64,000 bases of DNA. Origin: Salipiger mucosus DSM 16094 (lineage in GTDB: Bacteria; Pseudomonadota; Alphaproteobacteria; Rhodobacterales; Rhodobacteraceae). Location of the stretch: assembly GCF_000442255.1 (NCBI RefSeq), contig NZ_KE557273.1:193334-257333 (forward strand). Reading direction: 5' to 3'. Positions 24,837 through 34,267 of this stretch are shown one piece after another. Each line of letters opens with the position of its first letter. Position 1 is the first letter of the stretch. The position numbers and the translations under genes were made by a program. Under the pieces are notes generated by a model. That model was not told where the DNA came from and made no database searches. It was given only the letters and a program-made list of their open reading frames with translations.

Positions 24837-26666
24837 TCAGATCTGGCGCACGGCGCCCTTGGCGGCGCTGGTGGTTAGCGCAGCATAGGCCTTGAGCGCT
24901 TTCGACACCTTGCGCTTGCGCTTTTCGTCGGGCTGCCAGCCCTTCTCGTCGCGGGCGAGGCGCCGCTCGGCGATCACGGCATCGTCCACGGCAAGGTTGA
25001 TCTTGCGGTTGGGGATGTCGATCTCGATGGTGTCGCCTTCTTCCACGAGGCCGATGGCGCCACCCTCGGCCGCTTCGGGCGAGACGTGGCCGATCGAGAG
25101 GCCCGAGGACCCGCCCGAGAAGCGGCCGTCGGTGACCAGCGCGCAGTCCTTCCCGAGACCTTTCGATTTCAGGTAGGATGTCGGGTAGAGCATTTCCTGC
25201 ATGCCCGGCCCGCCGCGCGGCCCCTCGTAGCGGATCAGCACGATGTCGCCCTTGTGCACCTTGCCGGTCAGGATCGCGCTCACGGCGCTGTCCTGGCTCT
25301 CGAAGATGCGCGCGGGGCCGGAGAAGGTCAGGATCGACTCGTCGACACCTGCGGTCTTCACGATGCAGCCTTCCTCGGCGATGTTGCCGAAGAGCACGGC
25401 CAGCCCGCCGTCCTTGGAGAAGGCGTGGTCGTAGTCGCGGATCACGCCGTTCTGACGGTCGAGGTCGAGCGTGTCATAGCGCATCGACTGCGAGAAGGCC
25501 GTGGTCGAGCGCACGCCGCCCGGGGCCGCGCGGTAGAAGTCGTGCACGGTCTCCGAGTTGGTGCGCGCCACGTCCCAGCGGTCGAGCGCATGGGCCATGG
25601 TCTCGGCGTGGACGGTGTGCACCGAGGTGTCGATGAGGCCCGCACGGTCGAGCTCGCCCAGGATGGCCATGATGCCGCCGGCGCGATGCACGTCCTCCAT
25701 GTGGACGTCGTCCTTGGCGGGCGCGACCTTGCAGAAGACGGGGACGTGCCGCGACAGCTTGTCGATGTGCGACATATCGAAATCGACCTCGCCCTCGTTC
25801 GCGGCGGCCAGCAGGTGCAGCACCGTGTTGGTCGAGCCGCCCATGGCGATGTCGAGCGTCATCGCGTTCTCGAAGGCCTTGAAGGTGGCGATGTTGCGCG
25901 GAAGGACGGTGGCGTCCTCCTGTTCGTAGTAGCGCTTGGCCAGGTCCACGATGAGGTGGCCCGCCTCGACGAACAGCCGCTGCCGGTCCGAGTGGGTCGC
26001 GAGCGTCGAGCCGTTGCCCGGCAGCGAGAGCCCCAGCGCCTCGGTCAGGCAGTTCATCGAGTTGGCGGTGAACATCCCCGAGCAGGAGCCGCAGGTCGGG
26101 CAGGCGGCTTCCTCGATGGCCGAGACCTGCGCGTCGGAATACTTGTCGTCGGCGGCGGCCACCATGGCGTCGACCAGGTCGAGCGCCCGTTCGGTGCCTT
26201 CCCATTCGACCTTGCCGGCCTCCATCGGGCCGCCCGAGACGAAGACCACGGGGATGTTGAGGCGCATCGCGGCCATCAGCATGCCGGGGGTGATCTTGTC
26301 GCAGTTCGAGATGCAGACCATGGCGTCGGCGCAGTGCGCGTTGACCATGTACTCCACGCTGTCGGCGATGATCTCGCGCGAGGGCAGGGAGTAGAGCATG
26401 CCGTCGTGGCCCATGGCGATGCCGTCATCGACCGCGATGGTGTTGAATTCCTTGGCGACGCCGCCGGCCTTCTCGACCTCGCCGGCGACCATCTGTCCGA
26501 GGTCCTTGAGGTGGACGTGGCCGGGCACGAACTGGGTGAAGCTGTTGACGATGGCGACGATCGGCTTGCCGAAGTCTCCGTCCTTCATGCCCGTGGCGCG
26601 CCACAGGCCGCGCGCGCCGGCCATGTTGCGGCCGTGGGTGGTGGTCCGGGAACGGTAGGCTGGCAT
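24837..26666 (-). CDS. ilvD: Dihydroxy-acid dehydratase
   Basis: The 609-aa protein catalyses dehydration of 2,3-dihydroxy-isovalerate and -3-methylvalerate in valine and isoleucine synthesis. It aligns end to end with the E. coli type: [20 protein letters not shown], cluster ligands C122 in NCDKITPG and C195 in [21 protein letters not shown], and the C-terminal [19 protein letters not shown]. The NSFTQF version lacks the extra Cys of [2Fe-2S] forms, so an oxygen-labile [4Fe-4S] cluster is expected. The start at 26664-26666 ([10 protein letters not shown]) is the family start. It stands alone, divergent from the channel gene. Confidence 0.97.
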   Translation of the reverse strand: MPAYRSRTTTHGRNMAGARGLWRATGMKDGDFGKPIVAIVNSFTQFVPGHVHLKDLGQMVAGEVEKAGGVAKEFNTIAVDDGIAMGHDGMLYSLPSREIIADSVEYMVNAHCADAMVCISNCDKITPGMLMAAMRLNIPVVFVSGGPMEAGKVEWEGTERALDLVDAMVAAADDKYSDAQVSAIEEAACPTCGSCSGMFTANSMNCLTEALGLSLPGNGSTLATHSDRQRLFVEAGHLIVDLAKRYYEQEDATVLPRNIATFKAFENAMTLDIAMGGSTNTVLHLLAAANEGEVDFDMSHIDKLSRHVPVFCKVAPAKDDVHMEDVHRAGGIMAILGELDRAGLIDTSVHTVHAETMAHALDRWDVARTNSETVHDFYRAAPGGVRSTTAFSQSMRYDTLDLDRQNGVIRDYDHAFSKDGGLAVLFGNIAEEGCIVKTAGVDESILTFSGPARIFESQDSAVSAILTGKVHKGDIVLIRYEGPRGGPGMQEMLYPTSYLKSKGLGKDCALVTDGRFSGGSSGLSIGHVSPEAAEGGAIGLVEEGDTIEIDIPNRKINLAVDDAVIAERRLARDEKGWQPDEKRKRKVSKALKAYAALTTSAAKGAVRQI

Positions 26667-26885
26667 GGTGGCTCCCCCTGATTGCGGTATCGGGTCTATG
26701 TATCCATGTGCGGACGCTGCGGCAAGGGGCCGCGCACCCGCGCTTGCCATGCGGGCGCGGCGACATAATCTTGCTTTTGGCCGCGGGGTTGCTCCTCGGA
26801 GACCGGACATGCAATTCGGATATACCTTTCGAATTTGTCGCGGCGCCCGCGCCAAGATCGACGACCGACCAACGGAGCCACGGAC

Positions 26886-29244
26886 ATGGTGTCACGCGCC
26901 CTGCACAGCCTTTTCGCGATTTTCCTGTTTGCCTTTGTCGGGCTCGGCGTCGTCGCCACACCCTCCGCAGCGCAGGACGCCGCCGCCACGGAGGCGGCCG
27001 AGGCGCGCTCGGATGTCGATCTGCTGATCGATGTGATCGAGGACGACACCGCGCGCGCAGAGCTGATCGAGCGGCTGCGCGCGGTGGACGGCCAGGCGGT
27101 GACACCGGGCGAGGTCGTCGACGAGATGGCGCCGGGCGCACCGCCCCCCGACGACCTGTCCTTCGGCCGGCAGGTGGCGCTGATCACGCAGGAAGTGGCC
27201 GAGGGCATCGCGGGCCGCCTGACCACGACCTGGGCGCAGCTCTCGCGGTCCTCGGGCGTGCTCGACGGTCTCAGCGGCGCCGAGCTGGGCGTGCTGCTGG
27301 ACGCGCTGCGGGATCTCGCGCTCATCATCGCCGGCACGGTGGTCGTCTACATCGTGCTGCGACGGCTGGGCAAGGCGCTCTACGCGCGCATGGGCGCCTC
27401 GGCCCGCGACGGTGGCGCGCTTCGCACGGTGGTGCTGTTCCTGGCCTCGGCCCTGATCGATGCCGGGATCGTGATCGTGGCCTGGGCTGTCGGTTACGCG
27501 ATCGCGGTGCTGTTCCTGGGCGAGTTCGGCCAGATCGGCATACGTCAGACCCTTTACCTCAACGCCTTCCTGCTGGTCGAGATGACCAAGGTGGTCGTGC
27601 GCATGGTGCTCTCGCCGTCGGCGGCGAACCTGCGGCCCCTTCCGGTGACGGATGGTGCCGCGCGCTATCTCGCGACCCGGCTGAACTTGATCGTCGGGCT
27701 CGTGGGCTACGGGCAGCTGCTGGTGGTGCCGGTCATCAACTCGAACGTGTCCTTCGCCGCGGGGCGCGCCGTCTCTTCGCTGATCGCCTTCGCGGTGCTC
27801 GCGCTGGCGATCTGGCTGGTGCTGCGCAACCGTCGCGCGGTGACTGACTGGATGCTCGGTTCCCGCCGCCGTACCGCCCCCGCTGCGGCGGAGCCTCGGG
27901 CCGAAACCGCTGCGCGCCCGGCGAACGAGGAGTCTCGACCCCGAGGCGCGGATCGAGCCCGAGGCGGGCGTCGACCTCGAGGATGAGCAGGCACACACGC
28001 GGCAGCGCAGGCGTCGCGAGCCGCTGGCCTGGCTCGCGCGGCACTGGCACTGGCCCGCGGTCGGTTACCTGCTGGTGATGTTCCTGCTGGTGCTGATCCG
28101 CCCCGGCAACGCCGCCTTCCAGTCGATGATCGGCTCGGCCCAGGTGCTGGGCATCGCGCTGGCGGGGATCGCCGTTGCAGGCATGATGGGCCGGACCATG
28201 GCACGCGGCGTGCATCTGCCCGAGAGCGTGACGCAGCGCCTGCCGCTGCTCGAGTCGCGGCTGAATCGCTTCGTGCCCAAGGCGCTCTTCGTGCTGCGGC
28301 TGGTGATCTTCGCACTCGTGGTGCTGCTGGCGCTCGACTCGATCAGCCTGATCGACCTCAAGCTCTGGCTCGCCAGCCGGATCGGCCTGCAGCTGACCGG
28401 CACGCTGGCGGCGGTCGCCACGATCCTCGTGATCTCCTTCGCGGTCTGGATCGCCATGACCTCCTGGGTCGACTACCGGCTCAATCCCGAGGTCGGCAAG
28501 GTCGCCACCGCGCGCGAACAGACGCTGCTGACGCTGCTGCGCAACGCGGCGACCATCGCGCTCATCGTGGTGACGCTGATGTTCGTTCTGGCCGAGGTGG
28601 GGCTCGACATCGCGCCGCTTCTGGCCTCTGCCGGGGTGCTGGGCCTGGCCATCGGTTTCGGTGCGCAGAAGATGGTGCAGGACATCATCACCGGCATTTT
28701 CATCCAGTTCGAGAACGCGATGAACGTGGGCGACGTGGTGACCGTGGGTGGCACCTCGGGCGTGGTCGAGCGTCTGACGATCCGCTCGGTCAGCCTGCGC
28801 GACCTCGCCGGCTCGTTCCACGTCATCCCGTTTTCCTCGGTCGACATGGTGACCAACTACATGCGCGATTTCGCCTACCACGTCTGCGACATGGGCGTGG
28901 CCTACCGCGAGGATGTCGAGGAGGTGAAGCAGGCCATGCTCGACGCCTTCGAGGACCTGCGTGCCGATCCCGAGCAGGCGGCCTCGATCATCGACGACCT
29001 CGAGTGGTTCGGGGTCAACAGCTTCGGCGACAGCGCGGTCAACATGCGCGCCCGGATCAAGTGTCTGCCAGGCACGCAGTGGGGCGTTGGCCGGGCCTAC
29101 AACGCGCATCTCAAGCGTGTCTTCGACGCCCGCGGGATCGAGATCCCCTTCCCGCACCAGACCATCTACCTGGGCGAGGCCAAGGACGGCTCGACCCAGA
29201 CCTTCCGGGTCGACGTGGACAGGGACGGCGAAGCCGGGGCCTGA
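26886..29244 (+). pseudogene. Mechanosensitive channel (MscS superfamily, YbiO-like), frameshifted
   Basis: Two frames join into one channel of about 785 aa. The first (26886 to about 27930) has a signal peptide ending at about residue 29, a periplasmic domain and several membrane helices. The second, from about 27930 in the next frame, continues through EPLAWLARHWHWPAVGYLLV to the MscS core: pore helix GLAIGFGAQKMVQDIITGIFI, beta domain NAMNVGDVVTVGGTSGVVE, and the C-terminal cage. Removing one base near 27930 (in GAGGAGTCTCGACCC) restores a single frame. The second half keeps good codon use right up to the break. This is either a recent frameshift or a sequence error. It would otherwise release solutes on hypo-osmotic shock. 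Confidence 0.85.
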
Positions 29245-29254
29245 GCCCCGGCCC

Positions 29255-29671
29255 TCAGAAGACCCCGAGGTTGCGCCGCGAGAGGTGGAAGCCGTGGCCG
29301 TCCGCGTTCTGGCAGCGCAGGCCGGTCCTGGCGGAGTGGCAGGAAATGCCGCCCCAGTCGGCCGAGACGCCGTAGGGCGCCACGTCGACGCCGGGGGCGG
29401 TGTTCTTGCCGCCAGGGCCGCCGCATTCCATCCGCACCCGGCCGCGCGCCAGCAGGATGTAGGTATGCCCCCAGGGCCCGTTGCATGAGGCCGGGCGCGG
29501 CACGTTGGGCGTGCCGCTGAACTGGTGGATCGTGCAGGTGAGGTCCGGCGGGCCCTCGCCGGTGCCGATGTAGCACTCGATGTTGCCCGAGGGGGTCTTG
29601 AAGGGGGTCACGTCGGCCGTGGCCAGCGTCGGCAGCGCGAGGGCCGCCGCGGTCAGGAATAACTTGAACAT
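29255..29671 (-). CDS. Secreted DUF6636-type protein
   Basis: The 138-aa protein has a signal peptide (about 1-19, ending ATA). The mature part, VTPFKTPSGNIECYIG followed by LTCTIHQF, SCNGPWG and LRCQNADGHGFHLSRR, fits the DUF6636 family. Five or six cysteines probably form disulfides in the periplasm. The role is unknown. It converges on the channel gene 10 bp away. Confidence 0.75.
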   Translation of the reverse strand: MFKLFLTAAALALPTLATADVTPFKTPSGNIECYIGTGEGPPDLTCTIHQFSGTPNVPRPASCNGPWGHTYILLARGRVRMECGGPGGKNTAPGVDVAPYGVSADWGGISCHSARTGLRCQNADGHGFHLSRRNLGVF

Positions 29672-29758
29672 GGCTTGATCCGGAAAAGGGTCGAAACGAA
29701 AGGCGTGCGGCGAGCTTGCGCCCGCCGCACGCCACCGGTCAAGCTGTCCTTTCGGGGT

Positions 29759-30718
29759 TCAGTGGCCCGCGATCATCTCGGCCTGTTTCACGATCACCTC
29801 GGCCTGCTTGATCGAGGCGATGTCCACGAGCCGGCCCTTGTAGACCGTGGCGCCTTCGCCCTTGGCCTTGGCCTCCTCCATGGCGGCGAGGATCTCGCGC
29901 GCCTCGCTCACGGCCTTGTCCGACGGGGTGAAGACCTCGTTTGCGAGCGCGACCTGCTTGGGGTGGATCGCCCATTTGCCGACCATGCCCAGCGTTGCCG
30001 AGCGCAGCGCCTGCGCGCGGAAGCCCTCGTCGTCGCTGAAGTCGCCGAAGGGGCCGTCCACGGGCAGCACGCCGTGCGTGCGGCAGGCGGCGACGATGGC
30101 GGCCTGCGCCCAGTGCCAGGGGTCGGACCAGTGCTTCTGGCCCTCGTGCAGCATGTAGTAGTTTTCCTGCGTGCCGCCGATGCCGGTGGTCGACATGCCC
30201 ATCGAGGCCGCGAAATCCGCGGCGCCGAGGCTCATCGCCTCGAGCCGGGGCGATCCGGCGGCGATCTGTTCGACATGGGCGATGCCGGCGGCGGATTCGA
30301 TGATGACCTCGAACTTCAGCCGCTTCGTGCGGCCCTTGGCGGTCTCGATCGCGGTGACCAGGGCGTCGACCGCGTAGAGATCCTCGGCGCAGCCGACCTT
30401 GGGAATCATGATCTGGTCGAGCCGGTCGCTGGCCTGCTCCAGCAGGTCGACCACGTCGCGGTACCAGTAGGGCGTGTCGAGCCCGTTGATGCGCACCGAG
30501 AGGGTCTTTTTCCCCCAGTCCACGTCGCCGATCGCCTCGACGATGTTGGCACGCGCGCTCGCCTTGTCGTCGGGGGCGACCGAATCCTCGAGGTCGAGGT
30601 TGATGACGTCCGCCGCCGAGCCGGCCATCTTCTCGAAGATGGCGGGGCGCGAGCCGGGGCCGAACAGCTGGCAGCGGTTCGGGCGGGACGCCGGGGCGGG
30701 CTGGATGCGGAAGCTCAT
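29759..30718 (-). CDS. mcl1: L-malyl-CoA/beta-methylmalyl-CoA lyase
   Basis: The 319-aa CitE-like lyase matches Mcl1 of Rhodobacter in length and sequence: RPNRCQLFGPGSRPAIFEKM at the start, NLDLEDSVAPDDK (metal-site Glu/Asp), VRINGLDTPYWYRD, and IHPKQVALANEVFTPS near the end. It cleaves or condenses beta-methylmalyl-CoA and L-malyl-CoA (glyoxylate plus propionyl- or acetyl-CoA) in the ethylmalonyl-CoA pathway of acetate assimilation. The enzyme is cytoplasmic and Mg-dependent. It is divergent from dgcN across 262 bp that carry two strong inverted repeats. Confidence 0.93.
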   Translation of the reverse strand: MSFRIQPAPASRPNRCQLFGPGSRPAIFEKMAGSAADVINLDLEDSVAPDDKASARANIVEAIGDVDWGKKTLSVRINGLDTPYWYRDVVDLLEQASDRLDQIMIPKVGCAEDLYAVDALVTAIETAKGRTKRLKFEVIIESAAGIAHVEQIAAGSPRLEAMSLGAADFAASMGMSTTGIGGTQENYYMLHEGQKHWSDPWHWAQAAIVAACRTHGVLPVDGPFGDFSDDEGFRAQALRSATLGMVGKWAIHPKQVALANEVFTPSDKAVSEAREILAAMEEAKAKGEGATVYKGRLVDIASIKQAEVIVKQAEMIAGH

Positions 30719-30773
30719 GTCGGACCTCGGTCGTTAAGAATGTTGCGTTTTCTTCGGGTGGATCGGTAGTAAA

Positions 30774-30791
30774 TTGCGCATTGCTGCGCAA
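30774..30791. promoter_or_regulatory. Perfect inverted repeat upstream of mcl1 and dgcN
   Basis: TTGCGCA (30774-30780) and TGCGCAA (30785-30791) are perfect arms around TTGC. The site lies 56 bp from the mcl1 start, on the promoter side. It is a good operator candidate for a dimeric regulator not found in this window. Confidence 0.5.
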
Positions 30792-30876
30792 GCGAAATCC
30801 GGGAAGGGCCTATGGCTGCCATGGCGCGATGCCGATGGGACGGATTGCACGATTCTTCGGCGTCGTTCCGGAAATG

Positions 30877-30892
30877 CCGCCGATTTCGGCGG
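30877..30892. promoter_or_regulatory. Second inverted repeat upstream of dgcN
   Basis: CCGCCGA (30877-30883) and TCGGCGG (30886-30892) form a perfect palindrome with a 2-nt centre, about 90 bp before dgcN. It could be an operator or a leader hairpin of the dgcN transcript. Confidence 0.4.
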
Positions 30893-30980
30893 AAAACTCG
30901 GAATTCCGCCCTATTTCGGAAGGGAATTGCGCGCTGCAGCATGCAGGATGGCGCACGAATCCAAACACAGGGAGCCCGCA

Positions 30981-31982
30981 ATGATCGAGACGCCGTATCT
31001 GCTTTTCCTCGGAGACGCCCCGGACCCCCTCGCCGCGAAGGTGGCGCAGGGGATCAAGGACTGGCGGCCGGAGAACTGCGTCGGTCAGTTCCGTCTGGAG
31101 GGCTGCAAGGCCGACCTCAAGCTGCCGGACATGACCCTGGCCGAAGCCAAGGCCGCCGGCGCCAAGACGCTGGTGATCGGCGTGGCCAACCGCGGCGGCG
31201 TGATCAGCAAGGCCTGGAAGAAGGTCCTGATCGAGGCTTTGGAAGAGGGCTTCGACCTTGCGTCGGGGCTGCACAACCTGCTGCGCGACGAGGAAGACCT
31301 TGCCGCCGTGGCCCGGGCGACGGGCCGCACGCTGCATGACGTGCGCATCCCCGAGGTGCAGTATCCCATCGCCAACGGCGAGAAGCGCACCGGCAAGCGG
31401 GTGCTGGCCGTGGGCACCGACTGCTCGGTCGGCAAGATGTACACCGCGCTGGCGCTCGATTCCGCGCTGCGCGAGGCGGGCAAGAAGTCCAGCTTCCGCG
31501 CCACGGGCCAGACCGGCATCCTGATCACCGGCGACGGCGTGCCGCTCGACGCGGTGATCGCCGACTTCATGGCGGGTTCGGTCGAGTGGCTGACGCCCGA
31601 CAACGATCCCGACCACTGGGACGTGATCGAGGGGCAGGGGAGCCTGTTCCACGTGTCCTATTCCGGCGTGACCATGGCACTTGTGCACGGGGGGCAGCCC
31701 GACGCGCTGATCCTGTGCCACGAGCCCACGCGCACGCACATGCGCGGCCTGCCGGGCTACCAGCTGCCCTCGCTCGAGGCGGTGCGCGACGTGGCGCTCG
31801 AGCTTGCGAAGGTGGCGAACCCGGACTGCAAGGTCGTGGGCATCTCGATCAACACCCAGCACATGGGCGAGGACGAGGCCGCGGCCTACTGCAAGGAGAT
31901 CGAGGACCGCATGGGCCTGCCCACGGTCGATCCCTTCCGCCACGGCGCGGCGCGCCTGGCCGAGGCTCTGGACGGCGTCTGA
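30981..31982 (+). CDS. dgcN: DUF1611 protein, D-glutamate N-acetyltransferase DgcN
   Basis: The 333-aa protein has the DUF1611 architecture: an N-terminal Rossmann-like part (1-130, with VIGVANRGGVISKAW) and a C-terminal part with the P-loop-like GTDCSVGKMYTALAL (about 142-156) and GQTGILITGDGVPLDAV. DgcN of marine proteobacteria acetylates D-glutamate, and the next gene encodes the matching N-acetylglutamate racemase DgcA. This pairing is known from characterised D-glutamate catabolism in marine Proteobacteria. The ATG at 30981 follows GGGAG; earlier in-frame starts fall inside the operators. A D-amino-acid transaminase lies 2.3 kb downstream. Confidence 0.85.
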   Translation: MIETPYLLFLGDAPDPLAAKVAQGIKDWRPENCVGQFRLEGCKADLKLPDMTLAEAKAAGAKTLVIGVANRGGVISKAWKKVLIEALEEGFDLASGLHNLLRDEEDLAAVARATGRTLHDVRIPEVQYPIANGEKRTGKRVLAVGTDCSVGKMYTALALDSALREAGKKSSFRATGQTGILITGDGVPLDAVIADFMAGSVEWLTPDNDPDHWDVIEGQGSLFHVSYSGVTMALVHGGQPDALILCHEPTRTHMRGLPGYQLPSLEAVRDVALELAKVANPDCKVVGISINTQHMGEDEAAAYCKEIEDRMGLPTVDPFRHGAARLAEALDGV

Positions 31983-32046
31983 GGCCGGCCACGGCCCCGG
32001 GGCCGCGCGCGCCGCATCCGGCGCGGCGCGGCTCCGAGGGCGCTTT

Positions 32047-32070
32047 TGCGTATTTGGAACAAGAAGAAGG
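32047..32070 (+). repeat. Dispersed intergenic element, copy 1 (partial)
   Basis: TGCGTATTTGGAACAAGAAG plus AAGG shares the TATTTG-n-n-n-n-AGAAGAAGG core with copies near 35175, 54002 and 59011. It sits in the leader of dgcA and supplies its likely ribosome-binding site. Confidence 0.4.
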
Positions 32071-32080
32071 ACCGGGTCCG

Positions 32081-33043
32081 ATGATCGAGGTGACGCGTGA
32101 CGTCTTCCGGCTGGCGGAGGTGTTCACGATCTCGCGCGGCAGCCGCAGCGCGGCGGAGGTGCTGACCGTCCGGGTCACGCGGGACGGCGTGACCGGCTGG
32201 GGCGAATGCGTGCCCTACGCGCGCTACGACGAGACGCTGGACAGCGTCGAGGCCGAGATTGCCGGGCTGCCCGGTGACGTGACGCGCGAGGCGCTTCAGC
32301 GGCTGTTGCCGGCCGGGGCGGCGCGCAACGCGGTGGACTGCGCGCTGTGGGATCTCGAGGCCAAGGCGGCGGGCAAGCGCGTCTGGCAGCTGGCCGGGCT
32401 GCCGGCGCCGGGGCCGGAGATCACCGCCTACACGCTCTCGCTGGACACGCCGGAGAAGATGAAGGCCCAGGCCGCCAAGCACGCCCATCGGCCGCTCCTG
32501 AAGATCAAGCTGGGCACGCCCGACGACATGCCCCGGCTGGAGGCGGTCCGCGCGGGCGCGCCCGAGGCACGGATCATCGTGGATGCCAACGAGGGCTGGT
32601 CGGCCGAGGTCTATGCCGAGCTGGCGCCGCACCTCGTGCGGCTGGGCGTGCAACTGGTGGAGCAGCCCTTGCCGGCGGCCGACGACGAGGCGCTCATCGG
32701 GATGGAGCGGCCGGTGCCGGTCTGCGCCGACGAGAGCTGCCACGACCGCGAGAGCCTGCCCGGGCTCAAGGGCAAGTATGACGTGGTGAACATCAAGCTC
32801 GACAAGACCGGCGGGCTGACCGAGGCGCTTCTGCTGCGCGAGGAGGCCGCGGTCCAGGGCTATGACGTCATGGTGGGCTGCATGGTGGGCAGTTCGCTGG
32901 CCATGGCGCCGGCACTGCTGGTGGCGCAGGGTGCGCTGGTGACCGACCTCGACGGGCCGCTGCTGCTGGCCGAGGACCGGCCCGAGCCGCTGGTCTTCGA
33001 CGAGGCGGGGGTGCATCCCTCGGCGCCGGGGCTCTGGGGGTGA
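32081..33043 (+). CDS. dgcA: N-acetyl-D-glutamate racemase DgcA (dipeptide epimerase family)
   Basis: The 320-aa protein belongs to the enolase superfamily, muconate-lactonizing subgroup. The catalytic set is complete: K141-x-K143 in LLKIKLG, metal ligands D168 (VDANEGW), E194 (VEQPLP) and D217 (CADES), and acid/base K239 (NIKLDKTGG). Annotation pipelines call such proteins L-Ala-D/L-Glu epimerases, but linkage to dgcN points to N-acetylglutamate racemisation, which yields N-acetyl-L-glutamate. The AAGAAGGA just upstream sits inside a dispersed intergenic element. The stop is 6 bp from the convergent membrane-protein gene. Confidence 0.85.
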   Translation: MIEVTRDVFRLAEVFTISRGSRSAAEVLTVRVTRDGVTGWGECVPYARYDETLDSVEAEIAGLPGDVTREALQRLLPAGAARNAVDCALWDLEAKAAGKRVWQLAGLPAPGPEITAYTLSLDTPEKMKAQAAKHAHRPLLKIKLGTPDDMPRLEAVRAGAPEARIIVDANEGWSAEVYAELAPHLVRLGVQLVEQPLPAADDEALIGMERPVPVCADESCHDRESLPGLKGKYDVVNIKLDKTGGLTEALLLREEAAVQGYDVMVGCMVGSSLAMAPALLVAQGALVTDLDGPLLLAEDRPEPLVFDEAGVHPSAPGLWG

Positions 33044-33049
33044 GCGCGT

Positions 33050-34060
33050 TCAGCCGGGCAGGTCGGTGCGGATGCAGGCCGTGTCCTCGCTGAGTGTCAC
33101 GTCGTATTGCCGGATCGCGACCGGGGCCTCGACCGTGGTGCAGAGCTCGAAGGCCTCCGGGCCGGCGGGGCTGTACGCGATCTCGGAGGCGAAGCCGGTG
33201 AGCTCGCGCCGGTCGCGGGCGCAGGAGAGCGGGTCGAAGGTGTCGGGGAGAGTGTCTTGATCGAAGGCGTCGCAGCGGACCATGTCGCGGGCCAGCGTGC
33301 GCATGTCGGCGAGACGTGCGCGGTCGCGCTGTTCGGCGCGCCCCTGCGCCGGGCCGCCGACGACGGCGAAGGAGAGGGCCAGCACCAGCAGGCCGAGCCC
33401 GGCCATGGCCCAGCCGGCGGGCTGGCGCGCCGCGCCGTCGCCGGGCACGCGGGTCTGCCGGAAATAGGCCAGGACGAGGCCCGCGAGGCCCGCGACGACG
33501 ACGGATTTCACCAGGAAGCGCGCGGTCATCTGGCCGTCAAGGAAGGTGTAGATCAGCACCAGTGCGTCGCCCATGAGGATGATGACCGCGATCAGCATGG
33601 CCACCGCCGAGAGCCAGCGGCGCACGCTGCCGTGGCGCCGCGAGGGATCGGTGCGGCCGGCGCGTGCGTCGGCGCGGTCGAGCGCCCAGAAGGCCGGCAG
33701 GAAGACGATCAGCGCCGCCATCGACCAGCGCATGCCGCGCGGCGCGTAGCGCGCAGGGGCGCCGGGGTCGGGCAGCCAGGCCTCGATCTGCTCGAAGGCG
33801 AGCGACAGGACGTTGCCGGCGACCATGCCGAAGGTCACGAAGAGCAGGACGTAGAAGACCGCTTCGCGCGCGGCGCCCGAGCGCACCGGGCGGGGCACCG
33901 GCCCTGCGGGGGTGACGCGATCGGACCAGGCGGCGAGGGCCGCCTCGGCCTCGGTGTCGCTCCAGCCCGCGGCGGAGAGGTCGGCGCGGATGGCTTCGCG
34001 CGGCTGGCCGTCTCGCAGGGCGTCGCGGACGTAGGCGGCAAGGTCGGGCGGTTGGGGCAT
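33050..34060 (-). CDS. DUF5671-type membrane protein
   Basis: The 336-aa protein starts with a short helical domain (1-50, LAAYVRDALRDGQPREAIRADLSAAGWSD-type), like the small DNA- or peptide-binding heads seen in some DUF5671 proteins. Then come six to seven membrane helices (about 65-245), with REAVFYVLLFVTFGMVAGN and MRWSMAALIVFLPAFWALD typical of DUF5671. A soluble C-terminal domain (about 250-336) has four Cys and could be periplasmic. No function is known. It lies between dgcA (convergent) and the transaminase gene (divergent), which interrupts the D-amino-acid cluster. Confidence 0.72.
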   Translation of the reverse strand: MPQPPDLAAYVRDALRDGQPREAIRADLSAAGWSDTEAEAALAAWSDRVTPAGPVPRPVRSGAAREAVFYVLLFVTFGMVAGNVLSLAFEQIEAWLPDPGAPARYAPRGMRWSMAALIVFLPAFWALDRADARAGRTDPSRRHGSVRRWLSAVAMLIAVIILMGDALVLIYTFLDGQMTARFLVKSVVVAGLAGLVLAYFRQTRVPGDGAARQPAGWAMAGLGLLVLALSFAVVGGPAQGRAEQRDRARLADMRTLARDMVRCDAFDQDTLPDTFDPLSCARDRRELTGFASEIAYSPAGPEAFELCTTVEAPVAIRQYDVTLSEDTACIRTDLPG

Positions 34061-34267
34061 GGGGGCTCTCTGCTGGCGGCGGTCCGGTCCGGCGGCCGCG
34101 GCGCGCCGGGTGCCCCCCGATATGATACGTCCGGATTTGTCATTCAATCGCCGGCGGTATAGCTGGGGCAGCCCCGTGGCGCCCGGCCGCCGGCGCCCCA
34201 TATCCGCGATGCCTGCCCGGAGCCTTCGGAGGCATCGCCCGACCCATCGACCGACAAGGAGCACGTC

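Noticed and set aside
25086..26681. A 531-codon plus-strand open frame opposite ilvD
   Set aside because: It is antisense to a conserved enzyme, shows shadow-type composition and has no ribosome-binding site.
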